Source of the DNA: Streptomyces coeruleorubidus
GTDB lineage: Bacteria; Actinomycetota; Actinomycetes; Streptomycetales; Streptomycetaceae
Length of the DNA: 64,000 nucleotides
Direction: 5' to 3'
NCBI RefSeq assembly: GCF_028885415.1
Contig: NZ_CP118527.1
Coordinates: 62,001-126,000, forward strand
Made by a program: the position numbers and the translations under genes. Positions within the stretch are counted from its first letter, which is position 1; each line of letters opens with the position of its first letter. Shown here one piece after another: positions 18,801 to 27,875 of this stretch. The notes under the pieces were generated by a model. The model searched no databases. It saw nothing but the letters and a program-made list of their open reading frames with translations, and had not been told where the DNA came from.

Positions 18801-20217
18801 GCGCCCCAGGAGACGGCGGCGCGGCCGTCGGTGAGGGCGATGGCCACGTCGCCGGCGGGCAGTCCGGCCGCCACGTGCCCGTCGGCGGAGCCGTCCAGGC
18901 GGGCGACGGTCACCACCACGTGTCCGTCGTCCTGGAGGGCTCGTACGACGTCTCCGAACGGCTTGCCGCCCGGGACGACCTCGTCGGCGAGCCGGACGAC
19001 GTCCTTCAGGTCGGAGCCGCCCGCGATCACGACGTGCAGTCCTGCCCGGCGGGCGGCGTCGAGGACGGCCTCGGCGAAGGGGTGGACCGGGTCGTCGGGC
19101 AGCCCCTCGGAGTCGCCTTCGGCGTCCTGCCGCCGGCTGCGCAGGGCGTCGGCGTGCAGGACGAGGGCGTCGGCGATCTCCAGCTGGCGCAGGCGCTCCC
19201 CGCTGCGCACGAGGATCCCGGCCTGGGCGAGGAAGATGCCGAGGGTCGCGGCGAAGGCGGCCGGACCGTAGCGGGCCGCCTTCGGGGATCCGGCGAGGAC
19301 GGCTTCGGCCGCTTCCCTCGCGGAGTGCGTGACGAGGAGGGTGGCGGCGGCGCCGGCGAGGCTGCCGGTACTGGCGTGGGAGGCGTACTCCTGGGCGGGC
19401 GTCACCTTGAGCGGCGGCCGGGTGTCCGCAGGGCAGGGCAGGCTGGTGCGCCGTTCGTGGCAGATGTCGTCGTGCAGTGCCTCGAAGGCCGCGGCCCTGG
19501 CCACGGCTTCGGTGAGCTGGCTGCTGCGCAGCAAGCCGTCGAGCACGAGCGCCAGCGGGGTCTGGCCGACGCCGTGTGCCGCGGCGTTGGCGGCGGCGAG
19601 GACGAGTTCCATGCCGGAGGTGCCGAACCGCTGCCGGAGCAGGGCCCGGAAGCGGGGGTTCTCCCGCAGCAGCGTGACGGTGGCGGTGACGATGCGTGAG
19701 GTTGGCGGCAGGCGCAGGGACCGGCCGGCCAGGGCGCCGGCCGCGCCGGCGGCGTCCAGCAGGATCGCCGCCGCGGTGGCGCGCACTTCGCCGGGGTCGC
19801 CGGGTGGGCGGCCTCCTGGGCGACCGGGTCGGCGCCCTCGGTCAGGCCGAGGCGGGCGGCGAGCGCTGCGGCCCGCTCGCTGACGCGGTCGGTGACGGCG
19901 TCCTCGGCCACCGTGATCACCAGGCGGGACAGTCCCTCGTCCCAGTACGCCGCGAGCACGTCCGGGTGGTCGAGCAGTTCCCCGGCGACCTTGCGGGCGA
20001 GGCTGCCGATGTCGCCGTCGGACCGCCGCAGGGCGAGGTGGACGCGCCGGTCCGCCCGCCATTGCTGTCCGCCGGACAGGGCGTTGCGCGCGACGTTGCG
20101 GACGCGTCGCGTGGTGTCGTAGACGGACGTCACGCCCTGGGCGGTGCTGCGGGCGGCGCCTGCCGCCGCCCCAGCCATGGCCCCGACGAGCGGGGCGACG
20201 TCGAAACGTGTGAGCAT
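15882..20217 (-). CDS. Very long cation-transporting P-type ATPase (CtpI-like), frame-broken
   Basis: A P-type ATPase of about 1,440 residues. The N-terminal ~600 residues are an extension unlike ordinary pumps: LVITVAEDAVTDRVSERAAA (metal-binding-like fold), then several hydrophobic and Ala-rich segments. The core has SALTGESLPVTKAVE (actuator TGES), VAAVPEGLPLVATVAQM (M4), FDKTGTLTENKLRLV (phosphorylated Asp), VMLTGDHPETARAIA and VVAMAGDGANDAAAIRAADV. Order and size fit the actinobacterial CtpI group, whose ion is not firmly known. Frame changes at about 19790 and 18540 join the three parts. The start ATG 20217 sits directly after aggag, with unusually short spacing. The upstream gene ends 15 bases earlier, so the two form an operon. 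Confidence 0.87.
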
Positions 20218-20232
20218 CTCCTGTTTCCCGAC

Positions 20233-20817
20233 TCAGCCGGTGGGCCGGCTGTCGTGTCCTTGCCGGCGGGTCTGTTCCCGGTCCGGCTCCTCCCCGTGCG
20301 GGCCGTGGTGCGCGGTGGCCTCGGCGACCTGCTTCAGCGCGGAGGCGGTGACGGTGTCGCCCACTTTGGCGGGCTGTTCGTGGACGTGGTGTTCCGGCCG
20401 GTCGTGCCGGTAGTGGGACGTGGCGAGTTTGTCGCCGGGGCCGTGGGACGAGGTGTCCTGATCGTCCGGCCTGCCCTCACCGCCGGTTCCGGAACGGCGC
20501 TCTCCGGTCTGACCGGACAGTGTCCCGCCGTTCGCTGATGTGTCGTCGGATCGCTGTCCGGGCTTCGGCTGCGTCAGCCAGGCGACGGCCGCGCCGGTCA
20601 GCGCCACCGGCCACTCCACCACCCCGGCCACACCGAGCACTCCGGCACCGGTGTAGACGGCCATCCGGCGCCCGCGCGGCGACACCGCGCCGATCCGGTC
20701 CAGGGCGTCTCCGGCCACCTTGCCCACCTGCTCCGCACCCGGCAGGTGCCTCAGACCCGAGGCGACGGCCCGCAACGGCTGCGGAAGATCGGGCGAACGT
20801 GATGTCTCCTGGTTCAT
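20233..20817 (-). CDS. Hypothetical protein partnered with the P-type ATPase
   Basis: A 194-residue protein, MNQETSRSPDLPQPLRAVAS, with GGAGG upstream of ATG 20817. The middle has one hydrophobic helix (YTGAGVLGVAGVVEWPVALTG). The C-terminal half is highly polar and His-rich (HYRHDRPEHHVHEQPAKVGD, ATAHHGPHGEE). The His clusters suggest metal binding, which fits the ATPase 15 bases downstream. I do not recognise a named family. A small helper gene before a CtpI-type ATPase is a common actinobacterial arrangement. Confidence 0.72.
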   Translation of the reverse strand: MNQETSRSPDLPQPLRAVASGLRHLPGAEQVGKVAGDALDRIGAVSPRGRRMAVYTGAGVLGVAGVVEWPVALTGAAVAWLTQPKPGQRSDDTSANGGTLSGQTGERRSGTGGEGRPDDQDTSSHGPGDKLATSHYRHDRPEHHVHEQPAKVGDTVTASALKQVAEATAHHGPHGEEPDREQTRRQGHDSRPTG

Positions 20818-21199
20818 GGCGACCTCCACAAGCGCGTTGTCCAGCGGCTTCAACCGGTTTCCCAGCTCTTTGCCCCATATTCCGCCTTTGCTGGAGCGAG
20901 CGCTTGCGGGCGCGGCGGGCGACGCCATGGCCAGGCGGTGAGCAGGGCGTACGGCAGCTTGTTCACGGGCGGGCCTTCGTGCCGGGGGGAGCCGTGCCAG
21001 GCCGGCGTCACCAGGGCGGGCCCGGCCCGGACGTGGTCCGCCCGGGCCGCCGTGGGGAGGAGGGTCCGGCCGTCCGGTAGATCCATCGATGTAGTCGCCG
21101 GCTCGGCGCGCAGCAGGATGTACGGCGTGCGGGTGCGGGCGAGCATGGTCCGCGGACGTCCTGCGTACCGGCCCCTCACCTGCCCCGAGGAGACTCGTC
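20818..21199. other. 382-base intergenic stretch between divergent genes
   Basis: Separates the ATPase operon (minus) from the arginine deiminase gene (plus), so it should hold both promoters. A 109-residue minus-strand frame is open but has no family resemblance or convincing ribosome binding site. No clear -35/-10 pair or operator palindrome was recognised. Confidence 0.5.
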
Positions 21200-23081
21200 A
21201 TGCCCGAAACGTCCAGGCGGCGCGTGCTGCGCCGCACCGCGGTGGTCACCGTGGCCCTGCTGGTCGCCGCCACCGGGACGACGGCGGCGGCACGGAAACA
21301 GCCGCCGGTCGCGGACCTGCGCGCCGACGTGAACCAGGACGGCCGCGTGGATGTCGCGGGGTCGTCCGACGAGGCGGGCGAGGAGGCGTGGCGGCCGCGC
21401 CGCGGGGCCGTCTTCCTCGCGAACGTCGACGACGACTCGCGGCGCTGCCGGATGCGCCCCGGTGATCTGGACCGTGTCGATCCGGCGGTCGACGAGCGGC
21501 TCGCGCCTGCCATGACGCGGCGGACGAGCGGGTCAACGGGGTGCGGGACGAGGCGGATCTCGCACCGCTGCGCATCGCGCCGCTCGCGGTCGGCGACCAG
21601 GGGCGGGCGGGTGGAGGTGCCGGCGGCGCAGCGGCCGTACGTCCGCCTGTTCGTCAGGCGTGACGGGGCGCTGCGGGCGCTGCGCGGGCCGCTGACGGCC
21701 CGTGAGCTGCGGGCCGGTGTGGAGCTGGCCCTGGAGGGGCGGGACATCGTCCGCGACCCCCGGCGCTGGGACGGCGAGGTGACCGTCACCCTCACCGTGA
21801 CCGACCGGGGGCGCAGCACGTCCGACCGGGTGCGGCTGAAGGTGGCGCCCGTGCTGTTCCAGCACGATCTCCAGCGTGCCGAGCGGATCTTCGCGGCCAA
21901 GCCGGGCCCGGGCCTCGGCATCCCGCCCGGTCCCTGGAGCGTGGGCAGCGGTTACCGGCCGCGGGAGTGGCGGCCGTTCGCCTCCTCGCTGGTGCGGGCG
22001 GCGGGTGCCGCGGGGCTGTCCGGACGGGACGTGACCTTCACGGCCGGCACGGAGCAGTGGTGGCGGGACATCTGGCGGCAGGACATGGTCGAACCGGCCG
22101 TGGCGAGCGTCCCGGCGCTCGGCGGAGGGGTGCACAGCATGCGGGTGCTGTTGCGGGCGCCGGTGCTGTGGGCGCCGCCCGAGGGCGGCGAGGCGACCCT
22201 GAGCCGGTCGCGCGCGGCTGCTCTTCCGTGACTTCCGGGGACCCGACGTCGGGGTGGTGCAGCAGTTCACGCCGGGGCGCGGGCCGAGCGGCATCGACCT
22301 TCAGAACTTCACCGGGAACTTCGAGTCCGTGCCGCCGTACGAGGGCCACCCGCACGGGCGGGTGCTGTACGGCACGGCCCGCACCGGGCGCCTGACCCGG
22401 CGTTCGTGCGGATGATCGAGGCGCAGGGCACGCAGCCGGCCGTCACCATCGACACCTCGTGGCTGCTGGTCGGTCATGTGGACGAGACGGTGCACGTGGT
22501 GCGGGCCGCAACGAGCGCGGCTGGACACTGGCGGTCTCCGACCCCCGGCAGGCGGTGGAGCTGCTGCGCCGTGCGCAACGCGCCGGGGAGGGCGGGCAGC
22601 GGCTGTTCGCGGACACGACGGCGGAGCACAAGCCGACCGTCGACGCGCTGCTGGCCGACGACGCCTTCCTCGCCGGCAACGAGGAGGCGGCGCGCCACAT
22701 CGACGACCAGATCGACGTGCTGCTGCGAGAGACGGGCTGTCCTGCAGCGACCTCGTGCGCGTGCCGGTGCTGTACGCGATGGTGAGCCCTGCACCGGGTG
22801 TGCCGGAGGGTGCGATCGCCTACTCCCCCAGCATCGCCAACGGGCTGTCGCTGACCGCCCGGGACTACGCCGCGCCCGATCCGCACGGGCCGGAGGTGGA
22901 CGGCCGCGACCTGTTCCGCGCCGCCGCGCAGGAGGCGCTCGCCGCCGGTGGGGTACGCGTGCACTGGGTGGAGAACTTCGCCTGGTCGCACCTGGCGGGC
23001 GGCGAGGTGCACTGCGCGACGAACGCGCTGCGGGACACGTCCGGGGGTGTGCCGTGGTGGAGCACCGCCCCGGGGCGGTGA
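21200..23081 (+). CDS. Secreted protein-arginine deiminase, multiply frame-broken
   Basis: Homologue of vertebrate PAD enzymes that convert protein arginine to citrulline using calcium. The N-terminus is a twin-Arg-like signal (RRRVLRRTAVVTVALLVAATG). A calcium-loop-like segment follows (DVNQDGRVDV and NVDDDSRRC). The catalytic domain retains the expected residues: Asp in WRDIWRQDMVEP, His and Asp in SWLLVGHVDETVHVV, and the nucleophilic Cys in GEVHCATNALRD near the end. The protein is spread over three frames with about six changes (near 21505, 21600, 22220, 22400, 22515 and 22740). Most fit loss of single bases; all catalytic blocks survive, so I favour sequencing error over decay. Bacterial PADs are uncommon and their targets are unknown. 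Confidence 0.8.
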
Positions 23082-23290
23082 CAGGGCCGGGGGTGGCTGG
23101 TGACGCCGGGCCGGGCAGCCCGCTGGGCCCGGCGCGGCCGGCGTCGGCGGAAACCGGCCCCCGTCCCGGTGCTCCTCGGGGCCTTCCGTGTCGGTGTGAC
23201 AGCTCCGGGTACTCAGAGCAGGCACGCAGGCCGTCACGGGTCCGGGCACCGTGCGGCGGCGGGGTGCCCGGTTCGGCGAATGGAGTGGTC

Positions 23291-23968
23291 ATGACGCAGA
23301 ACGGTGATGACGCGACGCTCGTCCGGCGACCGGGAATCCCCGATTTCCGGCTGGCCCCGGACCAGCCCGAGCCCGCGCCACCACAGGACCCGCAGGCCGA
23401 CGAGCCGCCCCAGGCGCTCCCCCTGGACCGCAACCAGGCGATCCTGGAGGCGGCCAAGCAGGTCGGTGCCCTGCTGAAACGCAAGGGGCACCTCTTCGCG
23501 CTGGCCGGGAGCGTGGCCGCCTACGCCCACGGCGGCGAGAAGAACCTCCAGCACGACGTCGACTTCGCCATCCGCCCCGAGGACGCGGACGCGGTGGCGG
23601 CCACGCTCCGCGAGGCCGGGCTGACCGTCTACTCCCCGCCGGAGGACTGGCTGATCAAGGCCACGTGTTTCGGCCAGCCGGTGGACATCATCTTCGAGCT
23701 GGCGCACCGGCCGGTCGGCGCGGACATGCTGGAGCGGGCGGAGGAGGTCTCGGTCGACTCGGTGCGCATGCCCGTGCTGGCCCCGACCGACCTGCTGTGG
23801 AGCCTGATCGCCGCCTTCTCCGAGCACCACTGCGACTTCGGCGCGGCCCTGCCCATCGCGCGTGCCCTGCGGGAGAAGGTCGACTGGGAGCGGGTGCGGC
23901 GCGAGTGCGGGGACGCGCCCATGCCCGCCGCCTTCTTCTTCCTCCTGGAGCGCCTGAACGTCATCTGA
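23291..23968 (+). CDS. Nucleotidyltransferase-fold protein
   Basis: A 225-residue intact protein with a minimal nucleotidyltransferase fold: LFALAGSVAAYAHGGEKN followed by LQHDVDFAIRP gives the GS...DxD metal and nucleotide site. The C-terminal half is helical (TDLLWSLIAAFSEHHCDFG). The first ~45 residues are Pro/Asp-rich and probably disordered. Such proteins resemble the nucleotidyltransferase half of toxin-antitoxin or aminoglycoside-modifying enzymes, but no partner HEPN gene is next to it. The start is ATG 23291 after ggag. The BON and phosphoesterase genes follow in a tight run. Confidence 0.75.
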   Translation: MTQNGDDATLVRRPGIPDFRLAPDQPEPAPPQDPQADEPPQALPLDRNQAILEAAKQVGALLKRKGHLFALAGSVAAYAHGGEKNLQHDVDFAIRPEDADAVAATLREAGLTVYSPPEDWLIKATCFGQPVDIIFELAHRPVGADMLERAEEVSVDSVRMPVLAPTDLLWSLIAAFSEHHCDFGAALPIARALREKVDWERVRRECGDAPMPAAFFFLLERLNVI

Positions 23969-23984
23969 CGCGGAAGGAACACCC

Positions 23985-24272
23985 ATGACTACCCACGGCT
24001 CACAGCACACGGGCGGCGGGGAGCCGGAGCAGAACCTGGACTACCGGATCGCCCACCTCCAGGACCGCCTCGCCTCCGGCGAGCTCGGTGAACTGGGCGT
24101 GCGGGTCGAGTCCCGCGGCCAGACGGTGCTGCTCACCGGCACCGTGCCCTCGGCGCCCTGCCGCGACGAGATACTGCGCACCGTCCGGGAGGAGCTCGCC
24201 GGGGTCCCGGTGCACAGCGACCTCGTGGTCACCGAGACGTCCTCCCCCGACCACGCGGAGGAACTCGCATGA
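23985..24272 (+). CDS. BON-domain protein
   Basis: A 95-residue protein with one BON (OsmY-like) domain: RIAHLQDRLASGELGELGVR, then RGQTVLLTGTVPSAPCRDEI and GVPVHSDLVV. BON domains are thought to bind phospholipid or act in envelope stress. No signal peptide is present, so it is probably cytoplasmic or used as a module. Its start has ggaagg upstream. The stop overlaps the phosphoesterase start (ATGA), so the two are translationally coupled. Confidence 0.8.
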   Translation: MTTHGSQHTGGGEPEQNLDYRIAHLQDRLASGELGELGVRVESRGQTVLLTGTVPSAPCRDEILRTVREELAGVPVHSDLVVTETSSPDHAEELA

Positions 24273-25030
24273 TCCGCATCGCAGCCGTCGGAGACATCCA
24301 CATGGGGCCCGACAGCCAGGGCCTGCTCCGCCCCGCCTTCGAGACCCTGCCCGAGTGCGCCGACCTCCTGCTGCTGGCCGGGGACCTGACCCGGCACGGC
24401 ACTGCCGAGGAGGCCCGGGTGGTGGCCCGGGAGGTCCAGGACCTCGGGGTTCCGGTGGTCGCCGTGCTGGGCAACCACGACCATCACGACGACCGGCCCG
24501 ACGAGGTCACGGCCATCCTCCGGGACGCCGGCACCCACGTCCTGGAGGGGCAGGGGACGGTCGTGGCGAGCGGCGGGGCGCGGATCGGCGTGGCCGGCAC
24601 CAAGGGGTTCGGCGGCGGGTTCGTCGGCCGCTGCGCCGGGGAGTTCGGCGAGCCGGTCATGAAGGAGTTCGTCAGGTACTCGCGCCGGTGCGCCGACAGC
24701 CTGCGCACGTCCCTGGAGCAGTTGGGCGAGGAGGACTGTGACGCGCGGATCGCGCTGACCCACTTCTCCCCCGTCCCGGACACACTGGCGGGCGAGCCGC
24801 TGGAGATCTATCCGTTCCTGGGCAGCTATCTGCTGGCCGAGGCGATCGACACCGCCGGTGCCGACCTCTCGGTGCACGGGCACGCGCACGCCGGTACGGA
24901 ACACGGCATGACGAGTGGCGGCGTTCGGGTGCGCAACGTCGCCCAGCCGGTCATCGGGCGGGCCTTCCACGTCTACCACCTGCCCGTCCGCGACCACGCG
25001 ACCACCGGGGCCGCACAAGCGGCCCGTTAG
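24269..25030 (+). CDS. Calcineurin-like metallophosphoesterase
   Basis: A 253-residue intact enzyme with all metal-binding blocks: VGDIHMG, LAGDLTRHGT, VLGNHDHHDD, ALTHFSP and VHGHAHAGTE. The size and the absence of a signal peptide or lipobox suggest a cytoplasmic phosphodiesterase or phosphatase of unknown substrate. It is coupled to the BON gene by an ATGA overlap and closed by an intrinsic terminator. Confidence 0.88.
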   Translation: MIRIAAVGDIHMGPDSQGLLRPAFETLPECADLLLLAGDLTRHGTAEEARVVAREVQDLGVPVVAVLGNHDHHDDRPDEVTAILRDAGTHVLEGQGTVVASGGARIGVAGTKGFGGGFVGRCAGEFGEPVMKEFVRYSRRCADSLRTSLEQLGEEDCDARIALTHFSPVPDTLAGEPLEIYPFLGSYLLAEAIDTAGADLSVHGHAHAGTEHGMTSGGVRVRNVAQPVIGRAFHVYHLPVRDHATTGAAQAAR

Positions 25031-25048
25031 ACAGCGCAGTCCCCCATC

Positions 25049-25077
25049 CGCCGCCGGCCGACGCCGGCGGCGTTTTT
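25049..25077 (+). terminator. Intrinsic terminator after the metallophosphoesterase gene
   Basis: Perfect 10-bp stem (cgccgccggc / gccggcggcg), 4-base loop and five T residues, beginning 18 bases after the stop. Confidence 0.9.
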
Positions 25078-25084
25078 CATGTCC

Positions 25085-25156
25085 CGTTCGTGTCCCTGTC
25101 CGTGTCCCTGTCCGTGTCCCCGTTCGTGTCCCCGTTCGTGTCCCCGTTCGTCTCCC
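25085..25156. repeat. 12-base tandem repeat, six units
   Basis: Six head-to-tail 12-base units of the form cgttcgtgtccc (units 1, 4, 5 and, with one change, 6) or tgtccgtgtccc (units 2, 3). It starts eight bases after the terminator T-run, in the intergenic gap before the PhoD relic. Read on the minus strand it would encode alternating TNGD/TDRD, but no gene supports that. Confidence 0.9.
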
Positions 25157-25330
25157 GCGACACGACCGTGCCCGCCACCGGTCCCGTCGCCGACGGATGC
25201 GTGAGCGACGGCGTGACATGACGGGCCGTTCCCGTACCGCCTCTGGTGTGAACGCCCTGCACGTCGTGCCGTTTCCAGGCATTTTGTCTGCTTAGCATGC
25301 TTGCTCGCGCCCCGTACGAGAGGACATCAG

Positions 25331-25642
25331 ATGGCGCTGACGGGCCGTCAAAGACCACTGTCCGAGCACGCCTTCTCCCCGCACGACGCCGTACTGCGCA
25401 CCGCGGCACCGGATGTCGCCCACCGTCGCTTCCTGACCGTCACCGCGGCGGCCGCGCTGCTCGCCTTCTCCACCGACCGGCCGGCCCGCGGCGCCAGCGC
25501 CGCTCCCGTGCTCGACGCGGCGCGGCTCCATCGCCAGCGGCGGGAACGGCACCGAGAAGCCGGCCGACTGGGACACGTGCGCCATCTCGACGGCCGCGTC
25601 CTTCGTCACGGAGGTGGTTCACCCGGCCTGAAGTCCGCGTAG
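25331..25642 (+). pseudogene. Collapsed PhoD-type alkaline phosphatase
   Basis: The first ~65 residues are the start of a Tat-secreted PhoD: RRFLTVTAAAALLAFSTDRPARG, with the twin Arg just before the hydrophobic stretch. The sequence then jumps, with a frame change, to a late PhoD segment (SIASGGNGTEKPADWDT). It jumps again to the extreme C-terminus (STAASFVTE, then GGSPGLKSA and stop). Typical PhoD proteins are over 500 residues, so about 80% is missing, including all metal ligands. The order of surviving pieces is preserved, which suggests successive internal deletions. Confidence 0.65.
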
Positions 25643-25785
25643 GCGCGGCGGCCACCGTACTGCACTTGGCAACCTTCGCCGCATCAAAGCGCGAAACGGG
25701 GCCGCCGTGGACATCGCGCGAGGCCGTTCAGGCAAGACCTGAGGCTTTGCGGCAGCTACATCCGTGAACGAAGGAGACACCTCGC

Positions 25786-27175
25786 ATGGTCGACAGACAT
25801 GCCGTCACCGGCGCGGGCGGCCCTGACCGCGATCGGCGCGCTCGTCGCCACCGGGCTCCCCACCGCCGCGGCGGCCGAGCCGACTCCCGCGGCGGGCCCG
25901 CTGCCCACCGCCTCCCAGACGCTCGGCGCCGACCGTCCGTCGGCTCCGGTGCTGCGCGCCATGGAACGTGATCTCGGGCTGACCCCGGCCCAGGCGTCGC
26001 GGCGGCTGGTCAACGAGGCGGAGGCGGGCACCCGGGCCGGGCGGCTGCGCAACGCCCTGGGTGACCGGTTCGCGGGGGCCTGGCTGCGGGGCAGGACGTC
26101 GCAGGAGCTCGTGGTGGCGACCACGGACACCGCGGACGTGGTCGCCATCAAGGCGCAGGGCGCGAAGGCGGCCGTCGTGAAGAAGTCGCTGCGCGACCTG
26201 AAGGCGGCGAAGGCGAAGTTGGACGCGGTCGCGGTCCGCGTCAGCACCCGGGACACGCCCCTGTGGTACGTCGACGTCCCGGCCAACCGGGTCGTGGTCC
26301 AGGCCGGCAGCAAGGCCGCGGCGGCCGCGTTCGTCAAGGCCGCGGGGCTCGACGGCAAGAGCGTGGGCGTCAAGGTGACGGCGAACCGGCCGCGGCTCAT
26401 GGCGGACATCACCGGTGGCGACGCCTACTACACCGACGGCACCGCCCGCTGCACCGTGGGCTTCTCCGTCACCAAGGGCGAGCAGGAGGGCTTCGCCTCG
26501 GCGGGACACTGCGGCGAGCAGGGCGCCAAGACGACCGGGTTCGACAAGGCCGAGCAGGGGACGTTCCAGGCCTCCACGTTCCCCGGCAAGGACATGTCGT
26601 GGGTGGCCGTCAACGACCAGTGGAGGGCAACGGCGAACGTGAAGGGCGAGGGCGAGCAGAAGGTGCAGATCGCCGGCTCGGTCCAGGCGCTCGTCGGGGC
26701 GGCCGTCTGTCGCGGCTCGACCACCGGCTCCGGCTCGACCACCGGCTGGCACTGCGGCGAGGTCGAGCAGCACGACACCAGCGTCGGCTACGCCGAGGGA
26801 AAGGTGGACGGGCTGACCCAGACGACGGTGTGCGCCGAATCCGGCGACTCCGGCGGGCCGTACGTCTCGGGCGTCCAGGCGCAGGGCGTGACCTCCGGCG
26901 GCACCGGCGACTGCAAGACCGGCGGCACCACGTTCTACCAGCCGATCAACCCGCTGCTCAGCGAGTTCGGCCTGACTCTGAAGACCGCGGAGGCCTACTC
27001 CCCGGCACCGGCGCCGCAGGACAACGCCGTCGCGCAGCCGTGGGCCGCGGGCCGGGTCTACGAGACCGGGGCCACGGTGAGCCACGCCGGTGTGCGCTAC
27101 CAGTGCCTCCAGACCCACCAGGCCCAGGACGGGTGGGCGCCCACCCGCACCCCGGCCCTGTGGCAGCGGGTGTGA
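25786..27175 (+). CDS. Streptogrisin-type S1 protease with C-terminal chitin-binding module
   Basis: Secreted chymotrypsin-like protease of the alpha-lytic/streptogrisin (S1E) group. ATG 25786 has gaaggag upstream; one frame change within the first ~10 codons leads into ARAALTAIGALVATGLPTAAAAE (signal). A prodomain follows (LGLTPAQASRRLVNEAEAG ... DVPANRVVVQAGSKAAAAAF). The mature enzyme starts near DITGGDAYYTDG and has catalytic His ([10 protein letters not shown]), Asp (FPGKDMSWVAV) and Ser (AESGDSGGPYVSG). The C-terminal ~45 residues (QPWAAGRVYETGATVSHAGV ... WAPTRTPALWQRV) are a CBM5/12 chitin-binding domain, as in streptogrisin C. The likely role is degradation of chitin-associated protein. 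Confidence 0.88.
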
Positions 27176-27239
27176 CGAAGGGGCAGGGCTGTCCGGCGCC
27201 GGCGCGGTCCGTGCCGCCGGCGCCGGGCGGGCCCGACCA

Positions 27240-27446
27240 CTCCTCCGCCAGCGGCGCGTACGCGGTGGCCACGAACGGGTCGTGGGGGCGGAAGCGGCGG
27301 GTGCACAGCGCGGCCAGGGCCGTGCCGGTGCCCGGGCGGAAGCCCAGGAACGCCTGCTGGCCGAGGGTCGCGCCGCCGTGGAAGTACATTGCTCCGCCGC
27401 CGGTCGGGTGACGGAACCAGGCCATGGTGTGCACGTGCCGGTACCC
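27240..27446 (-). pseudogene. C-terminal relic of a beta-lactamase-family serine hydrolase
   Basis: The minus-strand reading gives HTMAWFRHPTGGGAMYFHGG, then TLGQQAFLGFRPGTGTALAA, a typical C-terminal block of class C beta-lactamase/DD-peptidase-fold hydrolases, with the HGG motif. The N-terminal two thirds, with the SxxK and YxN motifs, are absent and there is no proper stop before the neighbouring protease gene. It is a truncated remnant. Confidence 0.6.
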
Positions 27447-27875
27447 GGGCCTCCGGCGGAGCACCGGGCGGCGCACCGCGCGCAGGGCGGTGCGCCGCCC
27501 GGGGGGTGCGTCGGCCGGGGGTGCGTCGGCCGGGGGGTGCGTCGGCCGGGTGCAGATGAGCCTCGAGGAATTCACGCGAGCGCTCCCGTCCTTGCCAGTC
27601 GTGCCGCCGTGCCTGCAGAGCCACGAGCGGATCCTCGCCACCGATCAGCTCCGCGAAGTCGAGGCCGCCTTCGAGCCCCAGCCCCGGGCGACGTCGGGCG
27701 GACGGCGCCCGGCCACGCAGTCCTCACCAGGGCAGGGCGAGCGCGGCCAGCACCGCCAGCCGATGCGTGAGGGACTGCCGGCTCGCGCTGTCGAACTCCC
27801 CCGCATCGGGTTCCGCTTCCGGGCCGTACACGGATCCGTCGACGAAGAGCCCACTTCAATAACTTTCTCAACATC
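27447..27875 (-). other. Gene debris of unknown origin with a 16-base tandem repeat
   Basis: Minus-strand fragments look protein-coding but lie in different frames: FVDGSVYGPEAEPDAGEFDS, SLTHRLAVLAALALPW, GLDFAELIGGEDPLVALQA and RRHDWQGRERSREFLEAHLH. I do not recognise the family. At about 27498-27548 a roughly 16-base unit (ggggggtgcgtcggcc) is repeated three times, apparently at the junction with the hydrolase relic. The stretch ends at the decarboxylase stop. Confidence 0.45.

Noticed and set aside
20850..21179. A 109-codon minus-strand protein upstream of the deiminase
   Set aside because: No homology, no Shine-Dalgarno, and it sits where the divergent promoters are expected.
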